A stretch of 64,000 nt of DNA from GAS188 sp963794475. Lineage in GTDB: Bacteria; Pseudomonadota; Alphaproteobacteria; Rhizobiales; Beijerinckiaceae. The stretch is taken from the NCBI GenBank assembly GCA_963794475.1, contig CAWCDW010000002.1, positions 310,001 to 374,000 on the forward strand. The letters run 5' to 3'. Made by a program: the position numbers and the translations under genes. Below the pieces are notes generated by a model. It worked only from the letters and a program-made list of their open reading frames with translations, did not search any database and had not been told where the DNA came from. How positions within the stretch are numbered: position 1 is the stretch's first letter; the number at the start of each line of letters is the position of its first letter. Below are positions 34,426-42,229 of the stretch, piece by piece.

Positions 34426-35064
34426 TCACGCATCGAAGAACACTGTCTCCCGCTCTCCCTGAAGATGAATATCGAAAGTGTAGATGATAGTGCCGCCGCG
34501 CTCGGAGCGCGGCGCGATCAAGGTCTTGCGTCGCTCGGGTTGCTCGATGATGTTGAGCACGGGATCTTCTGCATTCGCCGCTTCCTCGTCGGCGAAATAC
34601 ATCCGCGTCGCGAGGCCGATGTTGATGCCGCGCGAGGCAAGCCAGAAATTGACGTGCGGCGCCATGCGCCGGCGGCCCTTGCGACCCATCACGGCTCCGG
34701 GCTTGATCGTGCGGATGGTATAAACCCCGGTGGCGAAATCGGTTCCCGTGCGCGCCCATCCACGGAAGCTTTTGTCGAGCGCGCCTTCCCGCCTGTCGGC
34801 CGGATGGTTGTAGCGCCCTGCCGCGTTCGCTTGCCAGGTCTCGATGAGCACGTCCCTTGTCGCATGGCCGGCCCCATCGAAGACGCGGCCCTCGATCGTG
34901 ATCCGCTGACCCGCGACGCGCGGCCCCGCGATGTCGCCGCTGAAGTTGTTCGCGAATATCTCGAAGCCGGCTTGTTTCGGGATGAGGCCGATATGCACGT
35001 AAGGGCCCGCCGTCTGTGACGGTGTCTCAGGCAGATAGGACACTCCAAACGGCGTCGTGCTCAT
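34426..35064 (-). CDS. pcaG: Protocatechuate 3,4-dioxygenase alpha subunit
   Basis: A 212-residue PcaG: ETPSQTAGPYVHIGL near the N-terminus, WQANAAGRYNHP, GVYTIRTIKPGAV and PHVNFWLASRGINIGLATRM. As in other alpha subunits the iron ligands of the beta subunit are not all kept. It forms the alpha-beta pairs that cleave protocatechuate between carbons 3 and 4. One base separates it from pcaH. No other pca genes are in the window. Confidence 0.95.
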   Translation of the reverse strand: MSTTPFGVSYLPETPSQTAGPYVHIGLIPKQAGFEIFANNFSGDIAGPRVAGQRITIEGRVFDGAGHATRDVLIETWQANAAGRYNHPADRREGALDKSFRGWARTGTDFATGVYTIRTIKPGAVMGRKGRRRMAPHVNFWLASRGINIGLATRMYFADEEAANAEDPVLNIIEQPERRKTLIAPRSERGGTIIYTFDIHLQGERETVFFDA

Positions 35065-35065
35065 C

Positions 35066-35908
35066 TCAGCTTCCCTGAAGCTTGTTCTCGAACAAGGTCT
35101 GGCGCGTGCCGCGCAAGACGATGTCGAAGCGATAGGCGAGGCATTCGAGCGGCAAGGCCGCGTTGAGGTCGAGCCGCGCGACCAGGCGCTCCACCGCCGC
35201 CTTGTCGGGGATGGTCGCGATGATCGAATCGTGCGGGATGAGGGGATCGCCCTCGAAATACATCTGGGTGATCAGGCGCTGCACGAAGGCCGTGCCGAAG
35301 ACCGAGAAATGGATATGGGCGGGCCGCCAGCTATTCACGTAATTGCGGAACGGATAGGCGCCGGGCTTCACCGTGCGGAAGAAGTAGTGCCCGTTCTCAT
35401 CGGTGATCATCCGCCCGCAACCGCCGAAATTGGGGTCGATCGGCGCGATGTAGGTGTCGTTGCGATGCCGATATCGCCCACCGGCATTGGCTTGCCACAC
35501 CTCGACGAGAGTGCGCGAAAGCGGCCGGCCATTGCCGTCGAGCACATGCCCGTGGACGATGATCTGCTCGCCGATCGGCTCCCCGTCTTTCGCGTAGTTG
35601 CGCAAAAGGTCGTTGTCGTCAGGACCGAGCTCGTCCGGCGAGAACATCGGCCCTGTGACCTCGGAAAGCGAGTTTTGGAGCGACCATAGAGGGATACGCG
35701 GCGAGCGCAGGACGCTGGTCTTGTAGACCGGCGTGTGGGCCGGCGGGTGAATGTTGCGATCGCGCTGGTGGAATTCGGCATCGACCGTCGAGCGACGCGA
35801 CGCGCTTCGTCTCTCCTCGCCATCAGCGCTTTTCCGCCACCGTTCCTCCGCGGCCCCGCGAAGCGCGGCGGGAGCCGCTGACGCCTTAGCCAAAGGGGCC
35901 TTGGCCAT
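35066..35908 (-). CDS. pcaH: Protocatechuate 3,4-dioxygenase beta subunit
   Basis: A 280-residue PcaH. The iron ligands are visible: Tyr in YRHRNDTYIAP, Tyr in AYPFRNYVNSWR, and the two His in RPAHIHFSVFG. The start at ATG 35908 is chosen for GAGG nine bases before; ATG 35926 is the alternative. The first 45 residues (Ala, Arg, Ser-rich) are an extension over the usual 235-240 residue length. Gene order pcaH-pcaG follows the transporter gene after 24 bases, so all three are probably one transcript. Confidence 0.94.
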   Translation of the reverse strand: MAKAPLAKASAAPAALRGAAEERWRKSADGEERRSASRRSTVDAEFHQRDRNIHPPAHTPVYKTSVLRSPRIPLWSLQNSLSEVTGPMFSPDELGPDDNDLLRNYAKDGEPIGEQIIVHGHVLDGNGRPLSRTLVEVWQANAGGRYRHRNDTYIAPIDPNFGGCGRMITDENGHYFFRTVKPGAYPFRNYVNSWRPAHIHFSVFGTAFVQRLITQMYFEGDPLIPHDSIIATIPDKAAVERLVARLDLNAALPLECLAYRFDIVLRGTRQTLFENKLQGS

Positions 35909-35932
35909 TGTGCGGCGCCGCCTCATGACGGG

Positions 35933-37345
35933 CTACGACCGTGCAAGACCAGTGCTCGCGGCACCGGCCAGGCTTTGCGCTCGCAAGCGGTCGTAATCCT
36001 TCTGGTTTACGGGAACGGCCGAGCTGTCGCCGAGGTCGTCGAGATGAATGCGATAGGTTTCGCGCGCACTCAACGCGGCGAGCGCCGAGATTACCGTGAT
36101 GCCAAATGCGAGCGCACCGATCTTGAGCGGAACATCGGTCGAGCCGGGCGGGGCCACCAAAGCAAACAGCGCCGGAAGGAGCGCGGTGATCATCGTCCCG
36201 ACGTTTTGCGCGATCGCCATCGCCGTGACCCGCGTGCGCGTCGGGAAGAGCTCGGGGTAGAAGCTCGGGAAAATAGCGTTGTACCCTTGGTAGACCACGC
36301 CCCACATCAAAAGCGAAATGACGATGGCGAACGGCACGTTCTTGATGCTGATCGCGTAAAGATAAGCAAAAGCGAGGAGCCCGGCTGCCAGCGAGCCGAC
36401 GATGATCGGCGGCCTGCGGCCGATCTTGTCGGAAAGGTTGCCGACGAAGGGGATGACCAGCACGGCCACGATGTTGCCGAGCACCGGAATCCACAAATAG
36501 AGGTCCTTCGAGAAACCGATCCCATAGGCCGGCTGAACCGCGTAAGCGGCGCCGAAAATTGTCGCGACCACCGGAATGACGTTCATGAGCGCCATGCACA
36601 CAACCCGCAACATGTCCTTCCAGCTCAGCTGGAAAGCCTGCACGATCGGAGCCTTCGGTACCTGGCCATGGACGTCTTCCGCGGTGAAGGCGGGTGTCTC
36701 GGCCACTTCGCGCCGAATGATGTAGCCGGCGATGATGACGACGATGCTCGCAAGGAACGGGACCCGCCAGCCCCAGGCATTGAAAGCGGCGTCCGGCATA
36801 TAGGCGGCAATCGGCAAAAAGACCGCGGCGGCGAGGATTTGCCCCGCTTGCACGCCTTGCAGGGTAAAGCTCGCGTAAAAGCCGCGCCGACCGAAGGGAG
36901 CGTGCTCGAGGATCATCGAGCTCGCGCCGGAGATCTCGCCGGCGACGGCGAAGCCTTGAATGAGCCGCAAGATCACGAGAAGTATCGGTGCCCAAATGCC
37001 CACCTGCTGATACGTCGGCAACAGCCCGACCGCCATCGTCGAGAATCCCATGAGGAACATGCAGACGAGAAGGACGGTTTTGCGGCCGTGCGTATCGCCC
37101 CAATGGCCGAGCACAAAAGCGCCAATTGGACGGGCTACGTAGCCGACCCCGTAAGTCGCAAGCGAGGCGACGATCGCAACCGTTGGATCCGTCGAGGGAA
37201 AGAAGATTTGCGGAAAGACGAGGGAAGCGGCCGTGGCATAGATGAAGAAGTCATAATATTCGAGCGCCGAGCCAATCCATCCGCTGGCAGCCGCTTTCTT
37301 GGTCTGATGAGTGCCTGCCGGCTCATGTTCCATCGCGCTCGCCAT
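35933..37345 (-). CDS. MHS-family transporter for an aromatic or related acid
   Basis: A 470-residue twelve-helix MFS protein starting at ATG 37345 (GAAGCGAGGAG in front). EYYDFFIYA in helix 1, LGHWGDTHGRKTV and GNLSDKIGRRPP are the MHS-family landmarks. It stands directly upstream of pcaH, so shikimate, quinate or protocatechuate are the likely substrates; this is inference from context. It is only distantly similar to the transporter at 24.3 kb and so not a recent duplicate. Confidence 0.9.
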   Translation of the reverse strand: MASAMEHEPAGTHQTKKAAASGWIGSALEYYDFFIYATAASLVFPQIFFPSTDPTVAIVASLATYGVGYVARPIGAFVLGHWGDTHGRKTVLLVCMFLMGFSTMAVGLLPTYQQVGIWAPILLVILRLIQGFAVAGEISGASSMILEHAPFGRRGFYASFTLQGVQAGQILAAAVFLPIAAYMPDAAFNAWGWRVPFLASIVVIIAGYIIRREVAETPAFTAEDVHGQVPKAPIVQAFQLSWKDMLRVVCMALMNVIPVVATIFGAAYAVQPAYGIGFSKDLYLWIPVLGNIVAVLVIPFVGNLSDKIGRRPPIIVGSLAAGLLAFAYLYAISIKNVPFAIVISLLMWGVVYQGYNAIFPSFYPELFPTRTRVTAMAIAQNVGTMITALLPALFALVAPPGSTDVPLKIGALAFGITVISALAALSARETYRIHLDDLGDSSAVPVNQKDYDRLRAQSLAGAASTGLARS

Positions 37346-37663
37346 GGGGTGTCTCCTCGCTTCTCGATGCTTGCCGTTTGAGCGGCTTTTTTGATCTCGT
37401 TGGGATCGGAGCCAGCTGTGAGGCTTGGCGCAGGCTTCGTACCGTCTTGAACTTGCCTTGAAGTTATTATTTGAACGGCCGGACTCGATGATTGGAAAAT
37501 CCAGATTAACAAACAAGTCGACGAGGGCAAGCCGGTTTTTGCCCCCGCAGCGCAAGGCGCACCGCACGGCAGCTCGACGCGGTCCTTTTAAGAAGGTGAA
37601 TGCTGTCGGGCGCTCACCACCATCGAGCCATCCATCCGAGGCGATCGCGCTTTTAGGTATTTC
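37346..37663. promoter_or_regulatory. Intergenic region upstream of the transporter-pcaHG transcript
   Basis: 318 bases between aroE (stop 37664) and the transporter. An AT-richer part around 37470-37510 may hold the promoter. No hairpin with a T run and no regulator gene were found. Confidence 0.35.
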
Positions 37664-38497
37664 CTAGTATACAATCTTGGCGACGCGCCTCAAATTCTCG
37701 GGCGTCGTGGTCGGGTAACCGAAGAATTCGAGATACGCCGGGATCTGCTCGAACAACATGTCCGTCCCGACCTGAATGGCGCACCCCTTGGCGCGGGCGG
37801 CCTTCAGGAAAGGTGTCATCTCCTGCTTCATGACCACCTCCCCCACGAAGGACGAAGGAGCGATGCGCTCGACATCGAGCGGCAGGGGATCACCCTCCTT
37901 CATGCCGATCGGCGTCGCGTTGATCACGATGTCATAGCCTTGCGGATCCTTGCTCCCGAGCTCGATCTCGAGTTTCGGATAATGCGCGCGCAACCGGCCG
38001 GCGAGCGCTTCGGCCGCGGCCTTGCTGACGTCGAACAGGCCAAGCCGAGCGACCCCCGCGGCCGCGAGCGAGGCCGCGATGGCCGAGCCGACGCCACCGC
38101 TGCCGAGGACGAGCGCTTTCTTGCCGGAGACCTCGCGCCCGTTGCGCGTGACGCCACGAACGAAGCCTTCGCCGTCGAACATATCGCCTACCAATGTGCC
38201 GTCGGGCCTTCGCAATATGGCGTTGCAGGCTCCGGCGATCTTCGCCGCCGTCGATACCTCGTCGACGAGCGAGACGGTGGCGACCTTGTGCGGCATGGTC
38301 ACGAGGGCACCGCGAATATTGGTAAGCCTGAACAGCGAGGGCAGGAAAGCGGCGTAGTCTTCGGCCTTGACGCCCATTGGCACCACGACGGCATCGACGC
38401 CGATCGAATTGAAATAGGGATTGTAGATCAACGGCGCCTTGAAGGATTCGGTCGGGTAGCCGAGATGCGCGATTAAAGTGGTTTTGCCGCTGATCAT
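37664..38497 (-). CDS. Shikimate dehydrogenase-family protein
   Basis: A 277-residue AroE-family protein, start ATG 38497 behind AGGAG. Catalytic Lys71 (VTMPHK) and Asp108 (MFDGEG) are kept, and the nucleotide motif GSGGVGSA is present. However, the two serines that hold the shikimate carboxylate (HSLSP in AroE) are Phe19 and Ala21 (ESFKAP). It is therefore probably a shikimate-dehydrogenase-like paralogue with a different or relaxed substrate. Its place between aroQ and the pca genes supports a catabolic role on shikimate, quinate or a related compound. Confidence 0.85.
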   Translation of the reverse strand: MISGKTTLIAHLGYPTESFKAPLIYNPYFNSIGVDAVVVPMGVKAEDYAAFLPSLFRLTNIRGALVTMPHKVATVSLVDEVSTAAKIAGACNAILRRPDGTLVGDMFDGEGFVRGVTRNGREVSGKKALVLGSGGVGSAIAASLAAAGVARLGLFDVSKAAAEALAGRLRAHYPKLEIELGSKDPQGYDIVINATPIGMKEGDPLPLDVERIAPSSFVGEVVMKQEMTPFLKAARAKGCAIQVGTDMLFEQIPAYLEFFGYPTTTPENLRRVAKIVY

Positions 38498-38761
38498 GGC
38501 GGGAAGCTCCTGATCTTGCCGTCGCCGCAAGCGCGCCGCGAGAGGGCAGCGATATGCTTTACCGTATTCAGGCCCGCCCGCCCAGTAATGTCTGGCTTCT
38601 TTTGTCTGCGGATGCTTGCTGCCAGTACCACCTCGGCCTCTGCCCGCGAAAGCGGGCGCCCAGGTTTCCTCGCCTCTCCATCATAGGTCTGGATTTACCG
38701 CCTACCGGCAATGAGCGGAAGCGGAGTTGCGCCCACACTGCGTTGTCCGGGTAAGCGACGC

Positions 38762-39211
38762 TCAGGCCTTCTTCTCGTCGATGAGCCTCGCGAGACGCTC
38801 GAGCGCGAGGCCGTAGCCCTGCGTGCCGAAACCGGCGATGACCCCATCGGCCCGCAGCGACACATAGGAATGATGCCGAAAGCTCTCGCGCCGATGCACA
38901 TTCGAGATGTGCACCTCGAAGACCGGAAACTCGCAAGCATTCAGCGCGTCGAGGATCGCGACGGAAGTATGGGTGAAGGCGGCGGGGTTGATGACGATCC
39001 CGCCCGCATCCTCGCGCGCGGCGTGAATCCAATCGATAATCTCATATTCGCGGTTGCTCTGGTGGAAGCGGATGTCGAGCTTCAGCTCCTTTGCGAGAGC
39101 CCGGCAGTCGCGCTCGACATCCGCGAGGGTCTCATGGCCGTAGATGTGCGGCTGGCGCTTGCCCAAAAGATTGAGGTTCGGGCCGTTCAGAACGAAGACG
39201 GTGCGGCTCAT
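38762..39211 (-). CDS. aroQ: Type II 3-dehydroquinate dehydratase
   Basis: A 149-residue type II dehydroquinase: LNGPNLNLLGKRQPHIYG with the catalytic Tyr, FHQSNREYEIIDWIH, INPAAFTHTSVAILDAL, and EVHISNVHRRE with the catalytic His. It converts 3-dehydroquinate to 3-dehydroshikimate. In this setting it more likely feeds the QsuB-PcaGH route than the biosynthetic pathway, though both are possible. Separated from aroE by 264 bases that contain a GAAA-capped hairpin (38642-38657). Confidence 0.95.
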   Translation of the reverse strand: MSRTVFVLNGPNLNLLGKRQPHIYGHETLADVERDCRALAKELKLDIRFHQSNREYEIIDWIHAAREDAGGIVINPAAFTHTSVAILDALNACEFPVFEVHISNVHRRESFRHHSYVSLRADGVIAGFGTQGYGLALERLARLIDEKKA

Positions 39212-39242
39212 GACGGATGTCCCTCGTTTTCCCGATCATGCC

Positions 39243-40445
39243 CTAGGCGGCGGTCGCGATCCAGCGGCGCGGATTTGTCTTGTTCGCGCGGCCGAGCTCG
39301 AGCGCCGCGCAAAGATCGGCCATCGACGCGAGATTATGGATCGGGCGGAACTCGTCCACATGGGGCAGCATCGCGCGGATCCCGGCGGCGCGCGCCTCGA
39401 AGCGTCCGTAACGCAAAAGCGGATTGAGCCAGACGAGACGGCGGCAAGAGCGATGCAAACGGTCCATCTCGAAGGCGAGGTCATGGTCGACGCGGCGCTC
39501 GAGGCCGTCGCTGAACAAAAGCACGATCGGCCCTCCGAAAAAGGCCCGGCGTGACCAGTCGCGGTTGAAGTCGTGCAGCGCGTCGGCAATGCGCGTTCCC
39601 CCCGCCCAATCCTTCACGACCGCGCCGCAGCGAGCCAGGGCTTCGTCCGGGTCGCGGGCACGAAGCTGCCGCGTCACATTGGTGAGCCGCGTCGAGAAAA
39701 GAAAGACCTGCACGCGCCCCCTCGCCTCCATCAACGCATGCAGGAAATGGAGGAAGATGCGCGTGTATTCATCCATCGAGCCTGAGACATCGCAAAGAGC
39801 GACGATCGGCGGGTGGCGCACGCGCGGGCGCCGGCGCGCGAGCTCGATGACCGCGCCGCCGGACCGCAAGGAGCGTCGAAAGCTCGCGCGCGGATCGATA
39901 CGCGCGCCGCGCGGATCGGCGATGAAGCGGCGCGTCCTCACCGCATCATCCGGCATGACGAGCGCGGCAATGCGGCGCCTTGCCTGCGCAACCTCGTCGG
40001 CAGTCATCTGGGCGAAATCCTTCGTCTGCAGAAGTTCCGTCGAGGAGGCCAGAAGCTCGGCCGAAACCTCCGTCTCCTGCTTTCGCCTCGGCTCGCGCTC
40101 GACCTTCGGCTGGAGCGCTTCGTTGACGCGCAGCGCGCCGGCTTCCTGTTTTCGCTGCTCCGCCGCGAGAGAGGGGGCGATCGGGCTCATCGCGGCAATC
40201 ATCTTGTCCAAAAGGCCGCGGCGCCGAAAAAAGATGTGGAAGGCCTGCTCGAAGAGCGCACTGTGCTCATGGCGTGTCACGAAGACGCTGTGCAGGATCC
40301 AGTAGAAATCGTCGCGCCCGCCGATGCCGGCGGCCTCGACGGCCGCGAGCGCATCGAGCACCGTGCCCGGCCCGACCGGCAGCCCTGCCTTGCGCAGCGC
40401 GCGCGCAAAATAGGCGATGTTGTCGGCAAGATGATTTTCGCTCAT
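39243..40445 (-). CDS. coxE: CoxE-like VWA domain protein
   Basis: A 400-residue protein starting at ATG 40445, in the stop of the MoxR gene (4-base overlap). The N-terminal helical half (NIAYFARALRKAGLPVGPGT) and the C-terminal von Willebrand A domain with MIDAS motif DVSGSMDEYT are characteristic of CoxE. It works with CoxD (MoxR AAA+ ATPase) in building the sulfurated Mo-Cu cluster in CO dehydrogenase-type enzymes. It ends the minus-strand cox region. Confidence 0.9.
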   Translation of the reverse strand: MSENHLADNIAYFARALRKAGLPVGPGTVLDALAAVEAAGIGGRDDFYWILHSVFVTRHEHSALFEQAFHIFFRRRGLLDKMIAAMSPIAPSLAAEQRKQEAGALRVNEALQPKVEREPRRKQETEVSAELLASSTELLQTKDFAQMTADEVAQARRRIAALVMPDDAVRTRRFIADPRGARIDPRASFRRSLRSGGAVIELARRRPRVRHPPIVALCDVSGSMDEYTRIFLHFLHALMEARGRVQVFLFSTRLTNVTRQLRARDPDEALARCGAVVKDWAGGTRIADALHDFNRDWSRRAFFGGPIVLLFSDGLERRVDHDLAFEMDRLHRSCRRLVWLNPLLRYGRFEARAAGIRAMLPHVDEFRPIHNLASMADLCAALELGRANKTNPRRWIATAA

Positions 40446-41389
40446 CCCTGTGCCGCCGCCCTTGCCTCCTCGATGAGCTCGGCGACCCGCCCTCCCTGCA
40501 TCTTCGCGATATCGTCCTGATATTTGAGGAGCACGCCCAGCGTGTCGGAAACCTCCGCCGGATCGAGCGCGACCGCATCGAGCTCGGCAAGGGCGGACGC
40601 CCAATCGAGGGTCTCGGCGACGCCGGGCACCTTGAACAGATCTTCCTTGCGGATCGCCTGCACGAAGGCGACCAGCTCGCTCGCCAAGCGCTTGCCGATG
40701 CCGGGCGCCCTCGCGCGCACGATGGCGAGCTCCCGCTCGGCCGAAGGATAGTCGAGCCAGTGGTAGAGGCAGCGGCGCTTCAGCGCATCATGGATCTCGC
40801 GCGTGCGGTTCGAGGTGATGATCACGATCGGCGGATGCGAGGCCTTGATCAGCCCGAGCTCGGGGACCGTGACCTGGAAATCGGAAAGCAGCTCGAGGAG
40901 GTAAGCCTCGAAAGCCTCATCGGTGCGGTCCAGCTCGTCGATGAGAAGCACGGGCACGCCCGCGACATCGGGCTCGAGGGCCTGCAGCAGCGGGCGCTTC
41001 ACCAGGAAACGCTCGGAGAAGATATCCTCCTCGATGCGCCTCTTGTCGAAGCCGGCATCGGCGCTCTCGGCTTCAGCAAGGCGGATCGCCATCATCTGGC
41101 CGGCGTAATTCCATTCATAGACGGCCGAGGAGACATCGAGGCCTTCGTAGCATTGCAGGCGGATCAGCTTTCGGCCGAGCGTCGAGGAGAGCACCTTGGC
41201 GATCTCGGTCTTGCCCACGCCCGCCTCGCCCTCGAGGAAGAGCGGCCTACCGAGGCGCAGCGCCAGGAAGAGCACGGTGGCGAGCGCGCGGTCCCCGACA
41301 TAGCCTCCCGCTTTGAGAAGCTTCAAGGTCGCATCGATGGATTGCGGGAGGGGAGAGCCGGAATTCGTTGTCACGCGGGCAGGCCACAT
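40442..41389 (-). CDS. coxD: MoxR-family AAA+ ATPase CoxD
   Basis: A 315-residue AAA+ ATPase. Walker A is LEGEAGVGKTEIAK, Walker B LLIDELDRTDEAFE, sensor 1 IITSNRTREIHDALKRRCL. The start at ATG 41389 (MWPARVTTNSG) gives the usual length; the frame is open upstream without likely coding. It pairs with CoxE as a chaperone/ATPase in Mo-hydroxylase maturation. Confidence 0.9.
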   Translation of the reverse strand: MWPARVTTNSGSPLPQSIDATLKLLKAGGYVGDRALATVLFLALRLGRPLFLEGEAGVGKTEIAKVLSSTLGRKLIRLQCYEGLDVSSAVYEWNYAGQMMAIRLAEAESADAGFDKRRIEEDIFSERFLVKRPLLQALEPDVAGVPVLLIDELDRTDEAFEAYLLELLSDFQVTVPELGLIKASHPPIVIITSNRTREIHDALKRRCLYHWLDYPSAERELAIVRARAPGIGKRLASELVAFVQAIRKEDLFKVPGVAETLDWASALAELDAVALDPAEVSDTLGVLLKYQDDIAKMQGGRVAELIEEARAAAQG

Positions 41390-41544
41390 TTGAGGGTGGG
41401 AATCGAAGCAGCGCCTCGAGCGAGGCTTCAACGTATAATGGCACGCGGGCACGATGTTGTCGAAAGCGGATGGCGCCAATGTGAAGGAGGACCCGCTGTT
41501 TGTTCCGAAGCCCGGTGCGGAATGGCAAAAGCGAGCGGAGGCGA

Positions 41545-42120
41545 TCAGCCCGGCAGCGAAAGCTCGAGCCCGCTCGCCTTGAAGGCCGCCAAATGGGGCT
41601 CGGTCGCCGCTTGCGAAAAACAGCAGAAGATGATGCGGCCAAGGGTGCCGGCATCGCTTTCGATCGTAGCCTTCACGGTCCCGACCGCGATCTTCGCCGC
41701 GCGCTCCGCGGGAAATCGATAGACGCCGGTGGAAATCGCGGGAAACGCGATCGAGGCGAGCTCTTTTTCGCGCGCCAGGGCCAGCGCCTTGGCGTAGCAT
41801 GAGGCGAGGAGACGGTCGCAGCGCTCGGCATCCCCGCCCCAGACCGGGCCAACCGCGTGAATCACGTAGCGCGCCCGCAGAAGGTGGCCGCGCGTGACCT
41901 TGGCGTCACCGGTCTCGCAGCCGCCAAGCGCGCGGCATTCGGCGAGCAATCCCTTACCGGCGGCGCGATGGATCGCGCCGTCGACGCCGCCGCCGCCGAG
42001 TAGCGAGGTGTTCGCCGCGTTGACGATGGCATCGACCTCGAGCGTCGTGATGTCGGCGACAACGACTTCGAGCTGCACGCCCCCAAGCGACGATGCGAGC
42101 GCGGCGGGAGGGGCCATCAC
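41545..42120 (-). CDS. Macrodomain protein (YmdB-like, ADP-ribose binding)
   Basis: A 191-residue single macrodomain: VVVADITTLEVDAIVNAANT, LLGGGGVDGAIHRAAG, YVIHAVGPVW, and AFPAISTGVYRFP are the loops that bind ADP-ribose. Most similar by eye to O-acetyl-ADP-ribose deacetylase YmdB. It lies in the same direction between the iorB-like and coxD genes. There is no obvious link to Mo-enzyme assembly; it may simply be co-transcribed. Start 42120 or 42117 are equally possible. Confidence 0.9.
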   Translation of the reverse strand: MMAPPAALASSLGGVQLEVVVADITTLEVDAIVNAANTSLLGGGGVDGAIHRAAGKGLLAECRALGGCETGDAKVTRGHLLRARYVIHAVGPVWGGDAERCDRLLASCYAKALALAREKELASIAFPAISTGVYRFPAERAAKIAVGTVKATIESDAGTLGRIIFCCFSQAATEPHLAAFKASGLELSLPG

Positions 42121-42229
42121 GCGCCGCGCCCTTGCAAATGCGAGTTCATGACCATGCCTGCCTCCTGTGTGGCCGGGCGTTTACTCGCGACGCCTCGAGG
42201 GCAAATCCGGCTCCGGCCGGCGAAACGCC

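Noticed and set aside
38642..38657. GCCCGC-GAAA-GCGGGC hairpin as terminator of aroQ
   Set aside because: Stable tetraloop hairpin but without a T run on either strand; termination cannot be supported.
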